A stretch of 64,000 nt of DNA from Oscillatoria salina IIICB1 (GCF_020144665.1 NZ_JAAHBQ010000117.1:1-64000); one strand, 5' to 3'. Counted from the first letter of the stretch, positions 26,439-35,961 are shown. Translations and numbers: made by a program. The notes: a model not told the origin generated them from the letters alone.

Positions 26439-27761
26439 ATGCCAGGACAATTAGGCAGACGGAAATTTTTAATTTACGGTTCCGCAGCCTTTGGAACTAG
26501 CCTGTTACTGAAAGCTTGTTCGGATAGCGAAACCACAGAACCGACCGCAGCAGGTCAAGATGAAGAAGGCCCCACAGCAGCTAGTAGCGGAGACACGATC
26601 AAAGTAGGTATTTTGCACTCCCTAAGTGGGACAATGGCAATCAGCGAAACCACCGTAGTCGATGCCGAAAAATTAGCGATCGAGCAAATTAACGAAGCTG
26701 GCGGTGTACTCGGTAAGCAAATCGAGATGGTTGTCGAAGATGGCGCTTCAGATTGGCCCACATTTGCAGAAAAAGCAACCAAACTGATCGACCAAGATAA
26801 CGTCGTTACTGTTTTCGGTTGTTGGACTTCAGCGAGTAGAAAAGCAGTTCTACCTGTATTTGAATCCAAAGATCACTTGCTTTGGTATCCCGTCCAATAC
26901 GAAGGTCAAGAATGTTCTAAAAATATTTTCTACACTGGCGCAGCACCAAACCAACAAATTGAGCCTGCGGTTACGTGGTTGATGGAAAATAAAGGCACCC
27001 AGTTCTTTTTAGTCGGTTCGGACTACGTTTTCCCTCGCACAGCTAACACAATTATTAAAGAACAAGTCAAGGCTGAAGGTGGCGAAATTGTCGGCGAAGA
27101 TTACTTGCCACTTGGTAATACCGAAGTTACGGCAATTATCACCAAAATTAAAACAGCTTTACCTGATGGCGGTGTAATCTTTAATACCCTCAACGGCGAC
27201 AGCAACGTTGCTTTCTTTAAACAAATGCAAGGTGCGGGACTCGGACCTGACAAATATCCTGTAATGTCAGTTAGTATCGCCGAAGAAGAAGTTAAGCAAA
27301 TTGGTGTCGAATACCTGAAAGATCACTATGCAGCTTGGAATTATTTCCAAACGATTGATACTCCCAAAAACGAAGAATTTGTCCAGAATTTTAAAGCTAA
27401 GTACGGCGAAGATCGGGTAACTAACGACCCGATGGAATCTGCTTACAACATGATTTATTTGTGGAAGCAGGCGGTAGAAAAAGCGGGAACGGCTGATGAC
27501 TTAAATAAGGTACGTCAAGCAGCTATTGGTCAAAGTTTTGATGCTCCCCAAGGTACAGTAACAATGCAACCGAACCATCATATTTCTCAAACTGTCAGAA
27601 TTGGTCAAGTTCGTGATGATGGTTTATTTGATATTGTTTGGGCTACTGATGGTCCGATAGATCCAATTCCTTGGAATCAATACGTGCCAGAAACAAAAGG
27701 CTATGCCTGTGACTGGACTGACCCGAATAAGGGTGGTAAATACAAGGTTGAAGAAAGTTAA
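26439..27761 (+). CDS. urtA: Urea ABC transporter substrate-binding protein UrtA
   Basis: UrtA binds urea in the periplasm and hands it to the UrtBC permease. The 440-residue protein begins with a twin-arginine-like and lipobox leader ([13 protein letters not shown] then LLLKACSD), so it is probably a lipoprotein exported by Tat or Sec. The type I periplasmic binding fold follows: [20 protein letters not shown] near residue 55, [34 protein letters not shown] and [11 protein letters not shown]. The length is normal. It is the first urt gene, downstream of a predicted NtcA promoter. Confidence 0.96.
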   Translation: MPGQLGRRKFLIYGSAAFGTSLLLKACSDSETTEPTAAGQDEEGPTAASSGDTIKVGILHSLSGTMAISETTVVDAEKLAIEQINEAGGVLGKQIEMVVEDGASDWPTFAEKATKLIDQDNVVTVFGCWTSASRKAVLPVFESKDHLLWYPVQYEGQECSKNIFYTGAAPNQQIEPAVTWLMENKGTQFFLVGSDYVFPRTANTIIKEQVKAEGGEIVGEDYLPLGNTEVTAIITKIKTALPDGGVIFNTLNGDSNVAFFKQMQGAGLGPDKYPVMSVSIAEEEVKQIGVEYLKDHYAAWNYFQTIDTPKNEEFVQNFKAKYGEDRVTNDPMESAYNMIYLWKQAVEKAGTADDLNKVRQAAIGQSFDAPQGTVTMQPNHHISQTVRIGQVRDDGLFDIVWATDGPIDPIPWNQYVPETKGYACDWTDPNKGGKYKVEES

Positions 27762-27820
27762 AAATCAGGGTGGGCAATGCTCACCCTCAAATCTTACTCA
27801 TAGTTTTTTACAAGTTAATC

Positions 27821-28987
27821 GTGTCACTATTACTCGAATCTATTGTTAATGGTCTTAGTATCGGTTCAGTGCTGCTAATTGCCGCTTTGGGACTGGCTAT
27901 TGTTTTTGGTTTGATGGGTGTAATTAATCTCGCTCACGGTGAGTTAATGATGCTAGGAGCATACGCAACTTTTGTTGTCCAAAATGCGTTCAAAGGTTTC
28001 GGCGAACCCTGGTTTAGTCTTTATATTTTCTTTGCTATTCCTGTTGCTTTTTTAGTCGCGGCTTTAGTAGGTTTAGCTTTAGAAAAAGGTGTAATTCGCT
28101 TTCTCTACGGACGACCTTTGGAAACTTTGTTAGCGACTTGGGGCGTAAGTTTGATTTTGCGGCAATTTGTTCGTAGTGTTAATTGGGTGATGATTATTGG
28201 GATTGGTGTATTTTGTCTGTTATTTTTTGGTTCTCTCTGGGCTTTACGCCGTTACTCAGATTGGCAAAGAATTAAAAAATGGGCAAGTGTAATTATGTTG
28301 ATTTACTCGCTGGGAATTGGTATTTTAAGCGGGTTTTTAATTGGCAAAACTGATAATGAAGTTTTAACAAGACCTTGGTTTAGTGCGAGAAATGTTGACG
28401 TTACTGCCCCGGAATGGCTGCGCGGTGGATTGCCGATCGCGGGTTTTCAATTAGCTTATACTCGCTTGTTAATTATAATTTTGACAATTCTTTGTTTATT
28501 GGGAGTTTATTGGTTTTTAAATCGTTCTAATTGGGGTTTGCGAATTCGCGCGGTAACTCAAAATCGCAGCATGAGTGCTTGTTTGGGAATTCCCACAGAA
28601 AAGGTAGATGCGCTAACATTTGCACTCGGTTCTGGGTTAGCAGGAATTGCTGGTTGTGCGATTAGTTTTTTGGGTTCTGTTGGACCGAATACCGGACAAA
28701 ATTACATTGTCGATACGTTTATGGTAGTGGTTGTCGGTGGTGTAGGGAATTTGCTGGGGACAATTTTAGCAGCTTTAGCGATCGGGACAATTAGTTATTT
28801 AATTGGTTCGGGAACGATCGCGTTATTACTCGCACCAGTAGCATCTCTTCAGCCGTTGGTTGGGTTTTTTGAATTTTTTGCTACAGCAAGTATGGCAAAG
28901 GTTATGGTATTTGCTTTAATTATCGCCTTTTTACAGTTCCGACCTGCGGGAATTTTCCCTCAGAAAGGACGCATGGCGGATGCTTAG
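27821..28987 (+). CDS. urtB: Urea ABC transporter permease UrtB
   Basis: This branched-chain-type inner-membrane permease forms the channel with UrtC. The N-terminal block SIGSVLLIAALGLAIVFGLM and INLAHGELMMLGAY are typical, as is the cytoplasmic loop NRSMSACLGIPTEKVDAL and VVVVGGVGNLLGT. About eight to ten membrane helices are visible. The start is probably GTG 27821, giving 388 residues; the frame also opens at GTG 27770, but those extra residues are not family-like. It lies 59 bases after urtA. Confidence 0.95.
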   Translation: MSLLLESIVNGLSIGSVLLIAALGLAIVFGLMGVINLAHGELMMLGAYATFVVQNAFKGFGEPWFSLYIFFAIPVAFLVAALVGLALEKGVIRFLYGRPLETLLATWGVSLILRQFVRSVNWVMIIGIGVFCLLFFGSLWALRRYSDWQRIKKWASVIMLIYSLGIGILSGFLIGKTDNEVLTRPWFSARNVDVTAPEWLRGGLPIAGFQLAYTRLLIIILTILCLLGVYWFLNRSNWGLRIRAVTQNRSMSACLGIPTEKVDALTFALGSGLAGIAGCAISFLGSVGPNTGQNYIVDTFMVVVVGGVGNLLGTILAALAIGTISYLIGSGTIALLLAPVASLQPLVGFFEFFATASMAKVMVFALIIAFLQFRPAGIFPQKGRMADA

Positions 28988-28998
28988 GTTGAAAATTT

Positions 28999-30132
28999 AT
29001 GAAGTATAAAAAGAAACAAAATCTACTGGTAGAAGCGGCAATAGTTGCAGCGATCGCGCTTTTGCTAGCTTTATTAATGCCAGCATTGCTGCCAGCTTTT
29101 CGCCTCAAATTGTTGGGTAGATTTTTAGCTTTAGCAATTGTTGCTCTCGGAATTGATTTAATTTGGGGTTATACGGGCTTATTAAGTTTAGGACATGGAA
29201 TCTTTTTTGCCCTAGGTGGTTATGCTTTGGCAATGCACATTAATTTGCAACCTGAAGGACAACTGCCGGAATTTTTTACGCTTTATGGTGTTAATGAATT
29301 GCCTGGGTTTTGGCAACCTTTTTACTCGTTTCCCTTTACTTTAATTGCCCTGATTGTTATTCCGGGAATTGTCGCCGGATTGCTAGGTTATTTGGTATTT
29401 CGTAATCGCATTAAAGGGGTTTATTTTTCGATTTTAACCCAAGCGGCTTTATTAGTTTTCTTTAATTTCTTTAACGGACAACAGAAGTTAATTAATGGCA
29501 CAAATGGTCTGAAAACTGATACCGAAACTATTTTTGGCGTGCTTGCAGGTTCCGATGGGGCGCAAATAGCTTTTTATGAAGTGACGATTTTGTCATTAAT
29601 TGCAGTTTATGCCCTTTGTCGTTGGTTGACAAGCGGACGTTTTGGGCGTTTATTAGTGGCAATTCGTGATGATGAAACCAGGGTGCGTTTTTCCGGTTAC
29701 GATCCCACGGGATTCAAAGTATTAGTATTTGCAATTTCGGGCGCGATCGCCGGAATTTCGGGGGCGCTTTATACGGTGCAAACGGGCATTATTACGCCGA
29801 ATGCAATGGAAGTGGCTTTTTCAATCGAAATGGTGATTTGGGTGGCTGTAGGAGGCAGAGCAACGTTAGTAGGAGCAATTTTAGGAGCGGTATTAGTTAA
29901 TTTTGCCCGGACTTTGTTAAGCGAACAATTTCCCGAAGTTTGGTTATTTTTCCAAGGTGCGCTATTTTTAATTGTCGTGACAGTGCTTCCAGAGGGAATC
30001 GTTGGCTGGTTGCGTGAAATAGGTTGGGGGAAAATGCGATCGTTACTGGGAATGGAGAAAAGACTTATTACTTATCCTAGTATTGAGGAAAACCCGGAAG
30101 TACAGCGAGAAAGAGAAGAAATTGGTTCCTAA
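28999..30132 (+). CDS. urtC: Urea ABC transporter permease UrtC
   Basis: The second permease subunit of 377 residues. The pattern GIDLIWGYTGLLSLGHGIFF near residue 52, LVAIRDDETRVRFSGYDP and ISGALYTVQTGIITPNAMEV mark the LivM/UrtC family. Most of the protein is hydrophobic, with the EAA-like loop before the last helices. It starts at ATG 28999, 11 bases after urtB, so the two are surely co-translated. A five-copy repeat array follows instead of the usual tight junction to urtD. Confidence 0.95.
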   Translation: MKYKKKQNLLVEAAIVAAIALLLALLMPALLPAFRLKLLGRFLALAIVALGIDLIWGYTGLLSLGHGIFFALGGYALAMHINLQPEGQLPEFFTLYGVNELPGFWQPFYSFPFTLIALIVIPGIVAGLLGYLVFRNRIKGVYFSILTQAALLVFFNFFNGQQKLINGTNGLKTDTETIFGVLAGSDGAQIAFYEVTILSLIAVYALCRWLTSGRFGRLLVAIRDDETRVRFSGYDPTGFKVLVFAISGAIAGISGALYTVQTGIITPNAMEVAFSIEMVIWVAVGGRATLVGAILGAVLVNFARTLLSEQFPEVWLFFQGALFLIVVTVLPEGIVGWLREIGWGKMRSLLGMEKRLITYPSIEENPEVQREREEIGS

Positions 30133-30140
30133 TAAATTAG

Positions 30141-30435
30141 TTTGTAGTTAGGGCTAAAGCCCGAAAAAGTAGCGCTAAAGCGCTCACTACGAACTCAAAG
30201 TTTGTAGTTAGGGCTAAAGCCCGGAAAAGAGGCGCTAAAGCGCTCACTACGAACTCAAAGTTTGTAGTTAGGGCTAAAGCCCGAAAAAGTAGCGCTAAAG
30301 CGCTCACTACGAACTCAAAGTTTGTAGTTAGGGCTAAAGCCCGAAAAAGTAGCGCTAAAGCGCTCACTACGAACTCAAAGTTTGTAGTCAGGGCTAAAGC
30401 CCGGAAAAGAGGCGCTAAAGCGCTCACTACGAACT
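30141..30435. repeat. Five tandem 60-bp repeats between urtC and urtD
   Basis: Units start at 30141, 30201, 30261, 30321 and 30381 with TTTGTAGT(T/C)AGGGCTAAAG, and each holds two perfect mini-hairpins: GGGCT-AA-AGCCC and AGCGCT-AA-AGCGCT. TTTGTAGT at the left and ACTACGAA at the right of each unit can pair as an outer stem. The middle differs between two types: copies 1, 3 and 4 have GAAAAAGTAG, while copies 2 and 5 have GGAAAAGAGG. The last unit lacks the TCAAAG spacer. Confidence 0.97.
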
Positions 30436-30458
30436 AAGTATTACTAAGATTAAAAAAA

Positions 30459-31217
30459 ATGGGCGAACAAATTCTCAAAACCGAAAATGTAACTGTCAGT
30501 TTTGACGGTTTCAAAGCGATAAATAACCTTAACTTCAGTATGGATACTGGCGAATTACGAGTAGTTATCGGTCCAAATGGTGCAGGAAAAACTACCTTTT
30601 TAGACATCATTACAGGAAAAGTACAGCCAACCGAAGGACAAGTATTATTTAAAGGGCAAAATTTACGCCGTTTATCAGAACACAAAATTGCTCGTTTGGG
30701 AATTGGGCGTAAATTTCAAACACCGCGAGTTTATCTTAATCTGACAGTAAGAGAAAATTTGGATTTGATTTCTAATCGCCAAAAAAATGTTTTCCAAACT
30801 TTATTTGGTAGCGCTGCTGCTGCGGAAAAGCGTAGTGTAGCAGGTTTATTAGAAACAATTGGTTTAGAAACAAAAGCGGAGATTAAAGCACAATATTTGT
30901 CTCATGGTGAAAAGCAACGTTTAGAAATTGGAATGTTAGTCGCGCAATCGCCGGATTTATTATTAGTAGATGAACCTGTGGCTGGTTTGACTGACGAAGA
31001 AACTGAAAATGTCGGTAATTTGCTGTTAGCTTTGGCGGAAAGTCATTCAATTATTGTAATCGAACATGATATGGAATTTGTGCGGCAAATTGCGCGAAAA
31101 GTTACGGTTTTGCATCAGGGTTCGGTTTTGTGCGAAGGAAATATGGATGAGGTACAAAACGATCCTCGTGTGATTGAAGTTTATTTGGGAGAGTCACCAG
31201 AAGATGGTCATAACTAA
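30459..31217 (+). CDS. urtD: Urea ABC transporter ATP-binding protein UrtD
   Basis: A 252-residue LivG-type ATPase that powers urea uptake. Walker A is IGPNGAGKTTF near residue 37, the signature is YLSHGEKQRLEIGM, Walker B is DLLLVDEPVAGLTDEE and the switch His is in IVIEHDMEFV. The family-specific GIGRKFQTPRVY (Q-loop region) is present. It starts at ATG 30459, right after the repeat array, with no strong ribosome site. Expression relative to urtABC may therefore depend on how the repeats fold. Confidence 0.96.
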   Translation: MGEQILKTENVTVSFDGFKAINNLNFSMDTGELRVVIGPNGAGKTTFLDIITGKVQPTEGQVLFKGQNLRRLSEHKIARLGIGRKFQTPRVYLNLTVRENLDLISNRQKNVFQTLFGSAAAAEKRSVAGLLETIGLETKAEIKAQYLSHGEKQRLEIGMLVAQSPDLLLVDEPVAGLTDEETENVGNLLLALAESHSIIVIEHDMEFVRQIARKVTVLHQGSVLCEGNMDEVQNDPRVIEVYLGESPEDGHN

Positions 31218-31275
31218 TTAGTACGAGAAACAGAGTATTTTTAACTAAATTTTGCAGTTTTCAAAGGAATAAATT

Positions 31276-32016
31276 ATGACTTCAGTAAGTGAATTAACCT
31301 CACCAGCAGCAACGGATTTAATGTTACAAATTAGTGGCTTAAATGTTTATTATGGCGAGAGTCACATTTTGCGAGATGTTGATTTAAGCGTTCCAAAAGG
31401 AAAAATGGTTTGCTTAATTGGACGCAATGGTGTGGGGAAAACTACTTTGTTGAAAAGTATTATTGGGTTGCTCAAACCGCGAATTGGAATTATTGATTTT
31501 GCAGGTATTCCTATTAATAGTTTATCGCCCGATCGCCGTGCGAGATTGGGTATTGGTTATGTACCCCAAGGACGAGATATTATTCCGCGTGTGACGGTGA
31601 AGGAGAATTTATTGCTGGGTTTAGAAGCGAGACGCGATCGCGTGAAATCAGAAATTCCTGATGAGATTTTTGAGTTGTTTCCGGTATTGAAAACGATGTT
31701 ATCTCGCATGGGAGGCGATTTGAGTGGGGGACAACAACAACAATTGGCGATCGCGCGGGCTTTGATGGGAAAACCGCAATTACTTCTGCTTGATGAACCT
31801 ACCGAGGGGATTCAACCTTCAATTATTCTCGAAATTGAAGCGGCTGTGAAGCGAATTATTGCGGCTACCGGAATTTCGGTTTTATTAGTCGAACAACACC
31901 TACATTTTGTCCGCCAAGCTGATAAATATTACGCAATGCAAAAAGGTGGAATTGTTGCTTCTGGCGATACTAGCGAATTATCTCAAGAAGTAATTCAAAG
32001 ATTTTTGGCTGTTTAG
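31276..32016 (+). CDS. urtE: Urea ABC transporter ATP-binding protein UrtE
   Basis: The LivF-type second ATPase of 246 residues. Walker A GRNGVGKTTLLKS, signature LSGGQQQQLAIARAL, Walker B LLLLDEPTEGIQPS and the switch His in VLLVEQHLHFV are intact. The GYVPQGRDIIPRVTV Q-loop is family-like. ATG 31276 has AAAGGAAT upstream. It lies 58 bases after urtD and ends the urt operon. The next genes run leftward. Confidence 0.96.
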   Translation: MTSVSELTSPAATDLMLQISGLNVYYGESHILRDVDLSVPKGKMVCLIGRNGVGKTTLLKSIIGLLKPRIGIIDFAGIPINSLSPDRRARLGIGYVPQGRDIIPRVTVKENLLLGLEARRDRVKSEIPDEIFELFPVLKTMLSRMGGDLSGGQQQQLAIARALMGKPQLLLLDEPTEGIQPSIILEIEAAVKRIIAATGISVLLVEQHLHFVRQADKYYAMQKGGIVASGDTSELSQEVIQRFLAV

Positions 32017-32025
32017 AATATTTCT

Positions 32026-32391
32026 CTATTCCAAGCTTAAGTATTGACGTAAAATATTTTGAACTTGCTGTAATAATTCGGATTCAAGTTCACCTAAATA
32101 TTTCACTAAACGCACTTTATCAAAAGTCATCGGTTCCACGCATACTAATAAACTATCAACGGACAAATTATTTTGCGTTGATGAGGGTACTTTGACTACC
32201 GCAGGTGACAGGCGGCGATCGCTAACTTTTACAGACGTAAAAGGCAATACTGTTACCTTCGTGCGTTGAGTATTAAATACAGTACCAGAAATAACTAAAG
32301 CTGGACGAGTTTTGCGAATTTCACTAGCTATAGATGGGTCAAAATTTACCACCCAGATGCTTCCCAATCGGTAATTGCCGCTTTCTCCCAT
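32026..32391 (-). CDS. MazF/PemK-family endoribonuclease toxin
   Basis: The 121-residue protein has the MazF core: GSIWVVNFDPS near residue 10, KTRPALVISGTVFN, the SVKVSDRR loop, VDSLLVCVEPMTFDKVR and a C-terminal helix VQNILRQYL. MazF toxins cut single-stranded RNA at short motifs and arrest translation. ATG 32391 lies inside the antitoxin gene, with a 46-base overlap, so the two are translated as a unit. The stop is 10 bases from the converging urtE stop. Confidence 0.92.
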   Translation of the reverse strand: MGESGNYRLGSIWVVNFDPSIASEIRKTRPALVISGTVFNTQRTKVTVLPFTSVKVSDRRLSPAVVKVPSSTQNNLSVDSLLVCVEPMTFDKVRLVKYLGELESELLQQVQNILRQYLSLE

Positions 32392-32570
32392 TCACTTTCC
32401 CATCCTAATTCAAGTTCATCAACTAGCGCACAAGCTTCTGCAAGTTTGGCATCTTCTTGCTGCTTTTGCCATTGTTTCAGGAGTTTTTCAATTAGCGCAC
32501 TTGGATTTTCGACTTTTTTATCGAGATACTCTAGCAATTCATCTGATAAGTAAATAGATATTTCTGCCAT
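32346..32570 (-). CDS. Antitoxin partner of MazF-type toxin
   Basis: The 74-residue protein begins with a ribbon-helix-helix-like segment (EISIYLSDELLEYLDKKVE) that would bind operator DNA. An acidic tail (DELELGWESEWEKAAITDWE) of the kind that wraps MazF dimers follows. ATG 32570 is the first codon. It precedes and overlaps the toxin in the usual antitoxin-first order. Confidence 0.85.
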   Translation of the reverse strand: MAEISIYLSDELLEYLDKKVENPSALIEKLLKQWQKQQEDAKLAEACALVDELELGWESEWEKAAITDWEASGW

Positions 32571-32636
32571 AGTATATTGAAAGTTTCTTTGACTATAATT
32601 ATAGCAAAAATATAATCTTTTCTACCTAAAAACAAT

Positions 32637-34244
32637 TTAATTCACTGAACAAACTTTATTTTCAACTAAAATTACGGGAATTGAACTTGTTTCTAAAACT
32701 GCTTGGGAAACCGAACCAACTAACACCTTTTCCCACGGTTGATGTCCGCGTTTGCCCATAATTATATCGGTGACTTGATATTCTTCGGCGGTGCTGACAA
32801 TTGTTTCGGCAACGGAACCATTGACGGTAATAAATTGATGGTGAATGTCGGCAAGTAAGCGCTTGGTTTGTTTTTTTAGTTGCTCAATTTCTAAGTCGTT
32901 ACTGCTACTAATTACGTGTAAAATTATTGCTTCACCATTACTTTTTCGAGCTAAATCTGCTGCTTTTTTTAATACTTTTTCAGCTAAAGGAGAAGTATCG
33001 ACGGCAGTTAGTAATAATGTTCGGGCTGTGACAGTAACTTTGGTGGGATCGACTTCACCTTTGGCTAATAATTTGGGTGCAAAAGTGGGAATTGCCCAAG
33101 CACCTAACGGGGCTGTGGTTAAAATAGAAAGGGCGGCGATCGCTAAAATTATCTCTCCTCCTGCGATTCCTAAACTTAAGGGAATTGCCCCAATTGCCGC
33201 TTGTACTGTGGCTTTGGCGGAATTTCCTGGTAGTAAAAATAGTCGTTCTCGCCAATTCCAATTACTTCCTAATGTGGAGAGATACCAGCCAATACTTCTA
33301 CCACAAATTAAGCCAATTGTCAACAGCAATAAGCCTGGTAATAGCACATTTTCTAAGACTTTTAGTTGTACACTTGCGCCGAGTAAAACAAACAAAACAA
33401 TTTCCGCAATTACCCAGAGAGTGTTGAAGCCCAAGCGTAATCTGCGGGCTAAAGGCGCATCTAATTCTATGAGAAAAAATCCTAGCGCCATTGTTGCTAA
33501 ATAGCCAGAAAAGTAAGGTAAAATTTCGGCAAAAATAACGAGAAACAAGGCTAAACAAGCAGCAATTAAAACTTCTTGGACTACATTTTGCGCCCAAGTT
33601 TTTTGCTGCAAAAGCCAGTCAAGTAAACGGGCGGCTAAATAACCAATTATGATCCCAAAAATTATTTGAATTGCTACTTGAATTGGTAATAATTGTAAGG
33701 CGTTGCTGTCAAAATTTGACTGAGATAAAAAATTGAGTAATAAACTAAAAAGTAGCAGAATTAAGACATCAGATAAAGCACTTCCGGTGAGAATAACATC
33801 AGGAATTCCTTTAGTTACACCCCAACCTAAACTTTTCAGACGCAACATTCCGGGGACGATAACCGCAGGAGATTCTGCACCCACGACGCAACCAAGGAGC
33901 AAACCTGTGAGAAAATCAAAATTGAAGAGGAAGATAGCCGCGATCGCCACAACCACAGCTTCAGTCATTGCCGGAAGCAAACCTAAGCGAATCGCCACAC
34001 TTCCCTGCTGAACTAGCTTTTCGCGATCCAAGCCCAAACCAGCCCGCATCAAGATTACCATTACCGCAAAGGTACGCAAATCATCAGCTAATTCATAAAC
34101 TTGGGAAGCGAGTAAATCTCCAACTTCTCGTCCTAAGAGAATACCAGCTAAAATCATCCCAATCAAGGGTGGCGCACCGAAACGGCGCACCAACTGACCG
34201 CTAAAATAGCCTAGTAGTAAAATTAAGATTGCGCTTGTTAGCAT
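32637..34244 (-). CDS. CPA2-family cation:proton antiporter with C-terminal UspA domain
   Basis: The 535-residue protein has about 12 membrane helices over residues 1-385. FGAPPLIGMILAGILLGREV near the start, VMVILMRAGLGLD and the discontinuous-helix region VVGAESPAVIVPGML mark the Na+/H+ exchanger fold. A universal stress protein domain follows at about 400-530, with its nucleotide loop in IMGKRGH and VLVGSVSQAVL. The ion (Na+, K+ or another) cannot be told. The UspA domain may sense ATP or cyclic nucleotides. ATG 34244 is the start. It is a single gene downstream of fmdB. Confidence 0.9.
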   Translation of the reverse strand: MLTSAILILLLGYFSGQLVRRFGAPPLIGMILAGILLGREVGDLLASQVYELADDLRTFAVMVILMRAGLGLDREKLVQQGSVAIRLGLLPAMTEAVVVAIAAIFLFNFDFLTGLLLGCVVGAESPAVIVPGMLRLKSLGWGVTKGIPDVILTGSALSDVLILLLFSLLLNFLSQSNFDSNALQLLPIQVAIQIIFGIIIGYLAARLLDWLLQQKTWAQNVVQEVLIAACLALFLVIFAEILPYFSGYLATMALGFFLIELDAPLARRLRLGFNTLWVIAEIVLFVLLGASVQLKVLENVLLPGLLLLTIGLICGRSIGWYLSTLGSNWNWRERLFLLPGNSAKATVQAAIGAIPLSLGIAGGEIILAIAALSILTTAPLGAWAIPTFAPKLLAKGEVDPTKVTVTARTLLLTAVDTSPLAEKVLKKAADLARKSNGEAIILHVISSSNDLEIEQLKKQTKRLLADIHHQFITVNGSVAETIVSTAEEYQVTDIIMGKRGHQPWEKVLVGSVSQAVLETSSIPVILVENKVCSVN

Positions 34245-34294
34245 CCTAGAAATTTGTTGGGGAAAATACTATTTTACTAGAATGCGCTGGTGAT

Positions 34295-34558
34295 TCAATG
34301 ACTAATCATCCAAGGTCGTCCGCAAGCTTGACTTTTATAGCTAGTTTTTTTAGCTTTAACCTCACGTTTAATTAGTTCTGGTTCCTTGATTTCCCTACGT
34401 TTTACACCACCAGAATTTAAATTTATATTTGGTGGCGAAAAAATCCGCTTGGCAGCAGCTTCGCAGGTGGGACAATAAGTAGGATTGTCATATTCAGCTA
34501 GCGATCGCCAAACTTCAAAATTCCCGCAACTTTCGCAACGAAATTCGTATAAAGGCAT
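34295..34558 (-). CDS. fmdB: FmdB-family zinc ribbon protein
   Basis: The 87-residue protein opens with the FmdB signature MPLYEFRCESCG and a second pair CPTC near residue 34, together a four-Cys zinc ribbon. A basic tail follows with one further Cys. FmdB was named as a putative regulator of formamidase genes, and here it lies directly downstream of fmdA, which supports a link. Its biochemical role is not established. ATG 34558 is the start. Confidence 0.92.
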   Translation of the reverse strand: MPLYEFRCESCGNFEVWRSLAEYDNPTYCPTCEAAAKRIFSPPNINLNSGGVKRREIKEPELIKREVKAKKTSYKSQACGRPWMISH

Positions 34559-34584
34559 AATTTTTTACTCCAATTTTTGTTGAT

Positions 34585-34649
34585 AACCACAGATAAACAC
34601 AGATAAACGCAGATAAGATATCCGTGTTCATCCGTGTTTATCTGTGGTT
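34585..34649. repeat. Inverted ATCTGTG-type repeat between fmdA and fmdB
   Basis: AACCACAGATAAACAC at 34585-34600 and GTGTTTATCTGTGGTT at 34634-34649 are perfect reverse complements over 16 bases. The inner part is built of AGATAAACGC and TCCGTGTTCA units. The right arm overlaps the fmdA stop codon, so the mRNA would end fmdA in a long hairpin. This may stabilise the message or reduce read-through into fmdB. Confidence 0.8.
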
Positions 34650-35836
34650 TAAGTTGGTAAAATACTTTTCTCGAAAATTTCCGTCGGAATAGCTAAAGTA
34701 CAACAAGCATTGGGTATGTCAACTATACCGCTAATTCGACCTTCCACTGGCGCAGAACTAATTAATAGATAAGCTTGTTCGCCAGTAAATCCAAACTTCT
34801 TCAAATATTCAATCGCATTTAAACAAGCCCGACGATAAGCAACATGAGCATCTAAATAATATTGCTCGCCGCTAAATTCGTCAACAGAAATTCCTTCAAA
34901 GACCAAATATTCTGAGTAGCGAGGTTCAACAGGACCCGGTTTAAAAATTGGGTTAATTAAACCATATTTTTCGACACCACCTTTAATTATATCGACGTGC
35001 AAATCGATATAACCAGACATTTCGATCGCACCGCAGAAAGAAATTTCGCCGTCTCCTTGGGAAAAATGAATATCTCCCATTGATAGTTTTGCCCCATCAA
35101 CATAGACCGGAAAATAAATCCGCGAACCTTTGGAAAGGTTCTTAATATCGCAGTTTCCGCCATGTTCGCGAGGTGGAACTGTCCTCGCCGCTTCCGCCGC
35201 AACTCGCTTAAATTCTGCCCCTTTTAAAGAACCTAAAATCGCATTTTCTGGATTAGGCAAAGCGGCTAAAGGAGGAATTTCTGGTTTCCAGGCTGGACCT
35301 CCTTTTTTAACTAATTCTGCTTCCCGTTTGTTCCACATAGATAATAATTCTGCTGAAGGCGCACAACCGATTAAACCAGGGTGAGTAATCCCCGCAAAAC
35401 GCACTCCTGGGATATGGCGAGAACTGGTATAAATGCCTTGTAAATCCCAAATTGCTTTCGCTGCTTTCGGGAAATGATCTGTTAGAAAACCACCGCCATT
35501 GTCTCGCGCAAAAATTCCCGTGAAACCCCATTCATCTCCTTGTAAAGCGCCAATATCTAAGAGATCTACTACTAAGATATCTCCTGGCTCCGCACCATTA
35601 ACATGAATAGGTCCACTGAGAACATGAACTACTGTTAAATCTACGTCGCGAATATCGTCAGGACTATCGTTATTTTTAATTTGTCCGTCCGTCCAATCTT
35701 TGCACTCAATCCTAAATATATCTCCCGGATTGACAGAAGCAATGGCTGGTATATCGGGATGCCAACGATTATGACCGACTACTTCCTGTTCTGTCATCGG
35801 TTTAGTCAGGTCAACTTTGAAAAGAACTTCTGGCAT
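34649..35836 (-). CDS. fmdA: Formamidase/acetamidase FmdA
   Basis: FmdA hydrolyses formamide (and in relatives acetamide) to ammonia and the acid, a nitrogen-scavenging step. The 395 residues carry the family pattern FKVDLTKPM, HNRWHPDIP, EPGDILVVDLLDIG, REHGGNCDIKNLSKGSRIYF and GDGEISFCGAIEMSG. ATG 35836 has GAGGAG 8 bases upstream and is preferred to the GTG three codons earlier. It is divergent from the ureD-containing run, with an NtcA box between them, and is followed by fmdB. Confidence 0.95.
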   Translation of the reverse strand: MPEVLFKVDLTKPMTEQEVVGHNRWHPDIPAIASVNPGDIFRIECKDWTDGQIKNNDSPDDIRDVDLTVVHVLSGPIHVNGAEPGDILVVDLLDIGALQGDEWGFTGIFARDNGGGFLTDHFPKAAKAIWDLQGIYTSSRHIPGVRFAGITHPGLIGCAPSAELLSMWNKREAELVKKGGPAWKPEIPPLAALPNPENAILGSLKGAEFKRVAAEAARTVPPREHGGNCDIKNLSKGSRIYFPVYVDGAKLSMGDIHFSQGDGEISFCGAIEMSGYIDLHVDIIKGGVEKYGLINPIFKPGPVEPRYSEYLVFEGISVDEFSGEQYYLDAHVAYRRACLNAIEYLKKFGFTGEQAYLLISSAPVEGRISGIVDIPNACCTLAIPTEIFEKSILPT

Positions 35837-35918
35837 CTTTTGCACTCCTCACTAACTAATTTGGCGTTATTTCAGCCTGTAGATAGGCGCATTTTGCCTT
35901 ATTTGTTGGCGAGCAAAT

Positions 35919-35961
35919 TGTAACTTTGACTACAAAAACCCCGATCGCTATTTTTTAAAAT
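35919..35961 (+). promoter_or_regulatory. Consensus NtcA box and -10 element
   Basis: TGTA (35919-35922), eight bases, TACA (35931-35934) is a full match to the NtcA consensus. Twenty-two bases after the TAC lies TAAAAT (35956-35961), a TAN3T -10 box. This is the class II NtcA activator layout for the rightward radical SAM-methyltransferase-ureD transcript. On the other strand no TAN3T lies at the right distance, so direct class II activation of fmdA is less clear. Confidence 0.78.

Noticed and set aside
30137-30427. Leftward 96-codon open frame with a repeated ALALLFRALALTTNFEFVVS pattern
   Set aside because: It is a translation of the five 60-bp repeats; the repeated peptide simply follows the DNA period (60 bases equal 20 codons), and the hairpin content explains the conservation better than coding.
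32845-34204. Several rightward open frames opposite the cation:proton antiporter
   Set aside because: They are shadows of the antiporter gene, which has continuous membrane helices and a complete UspA domain on the other strand.
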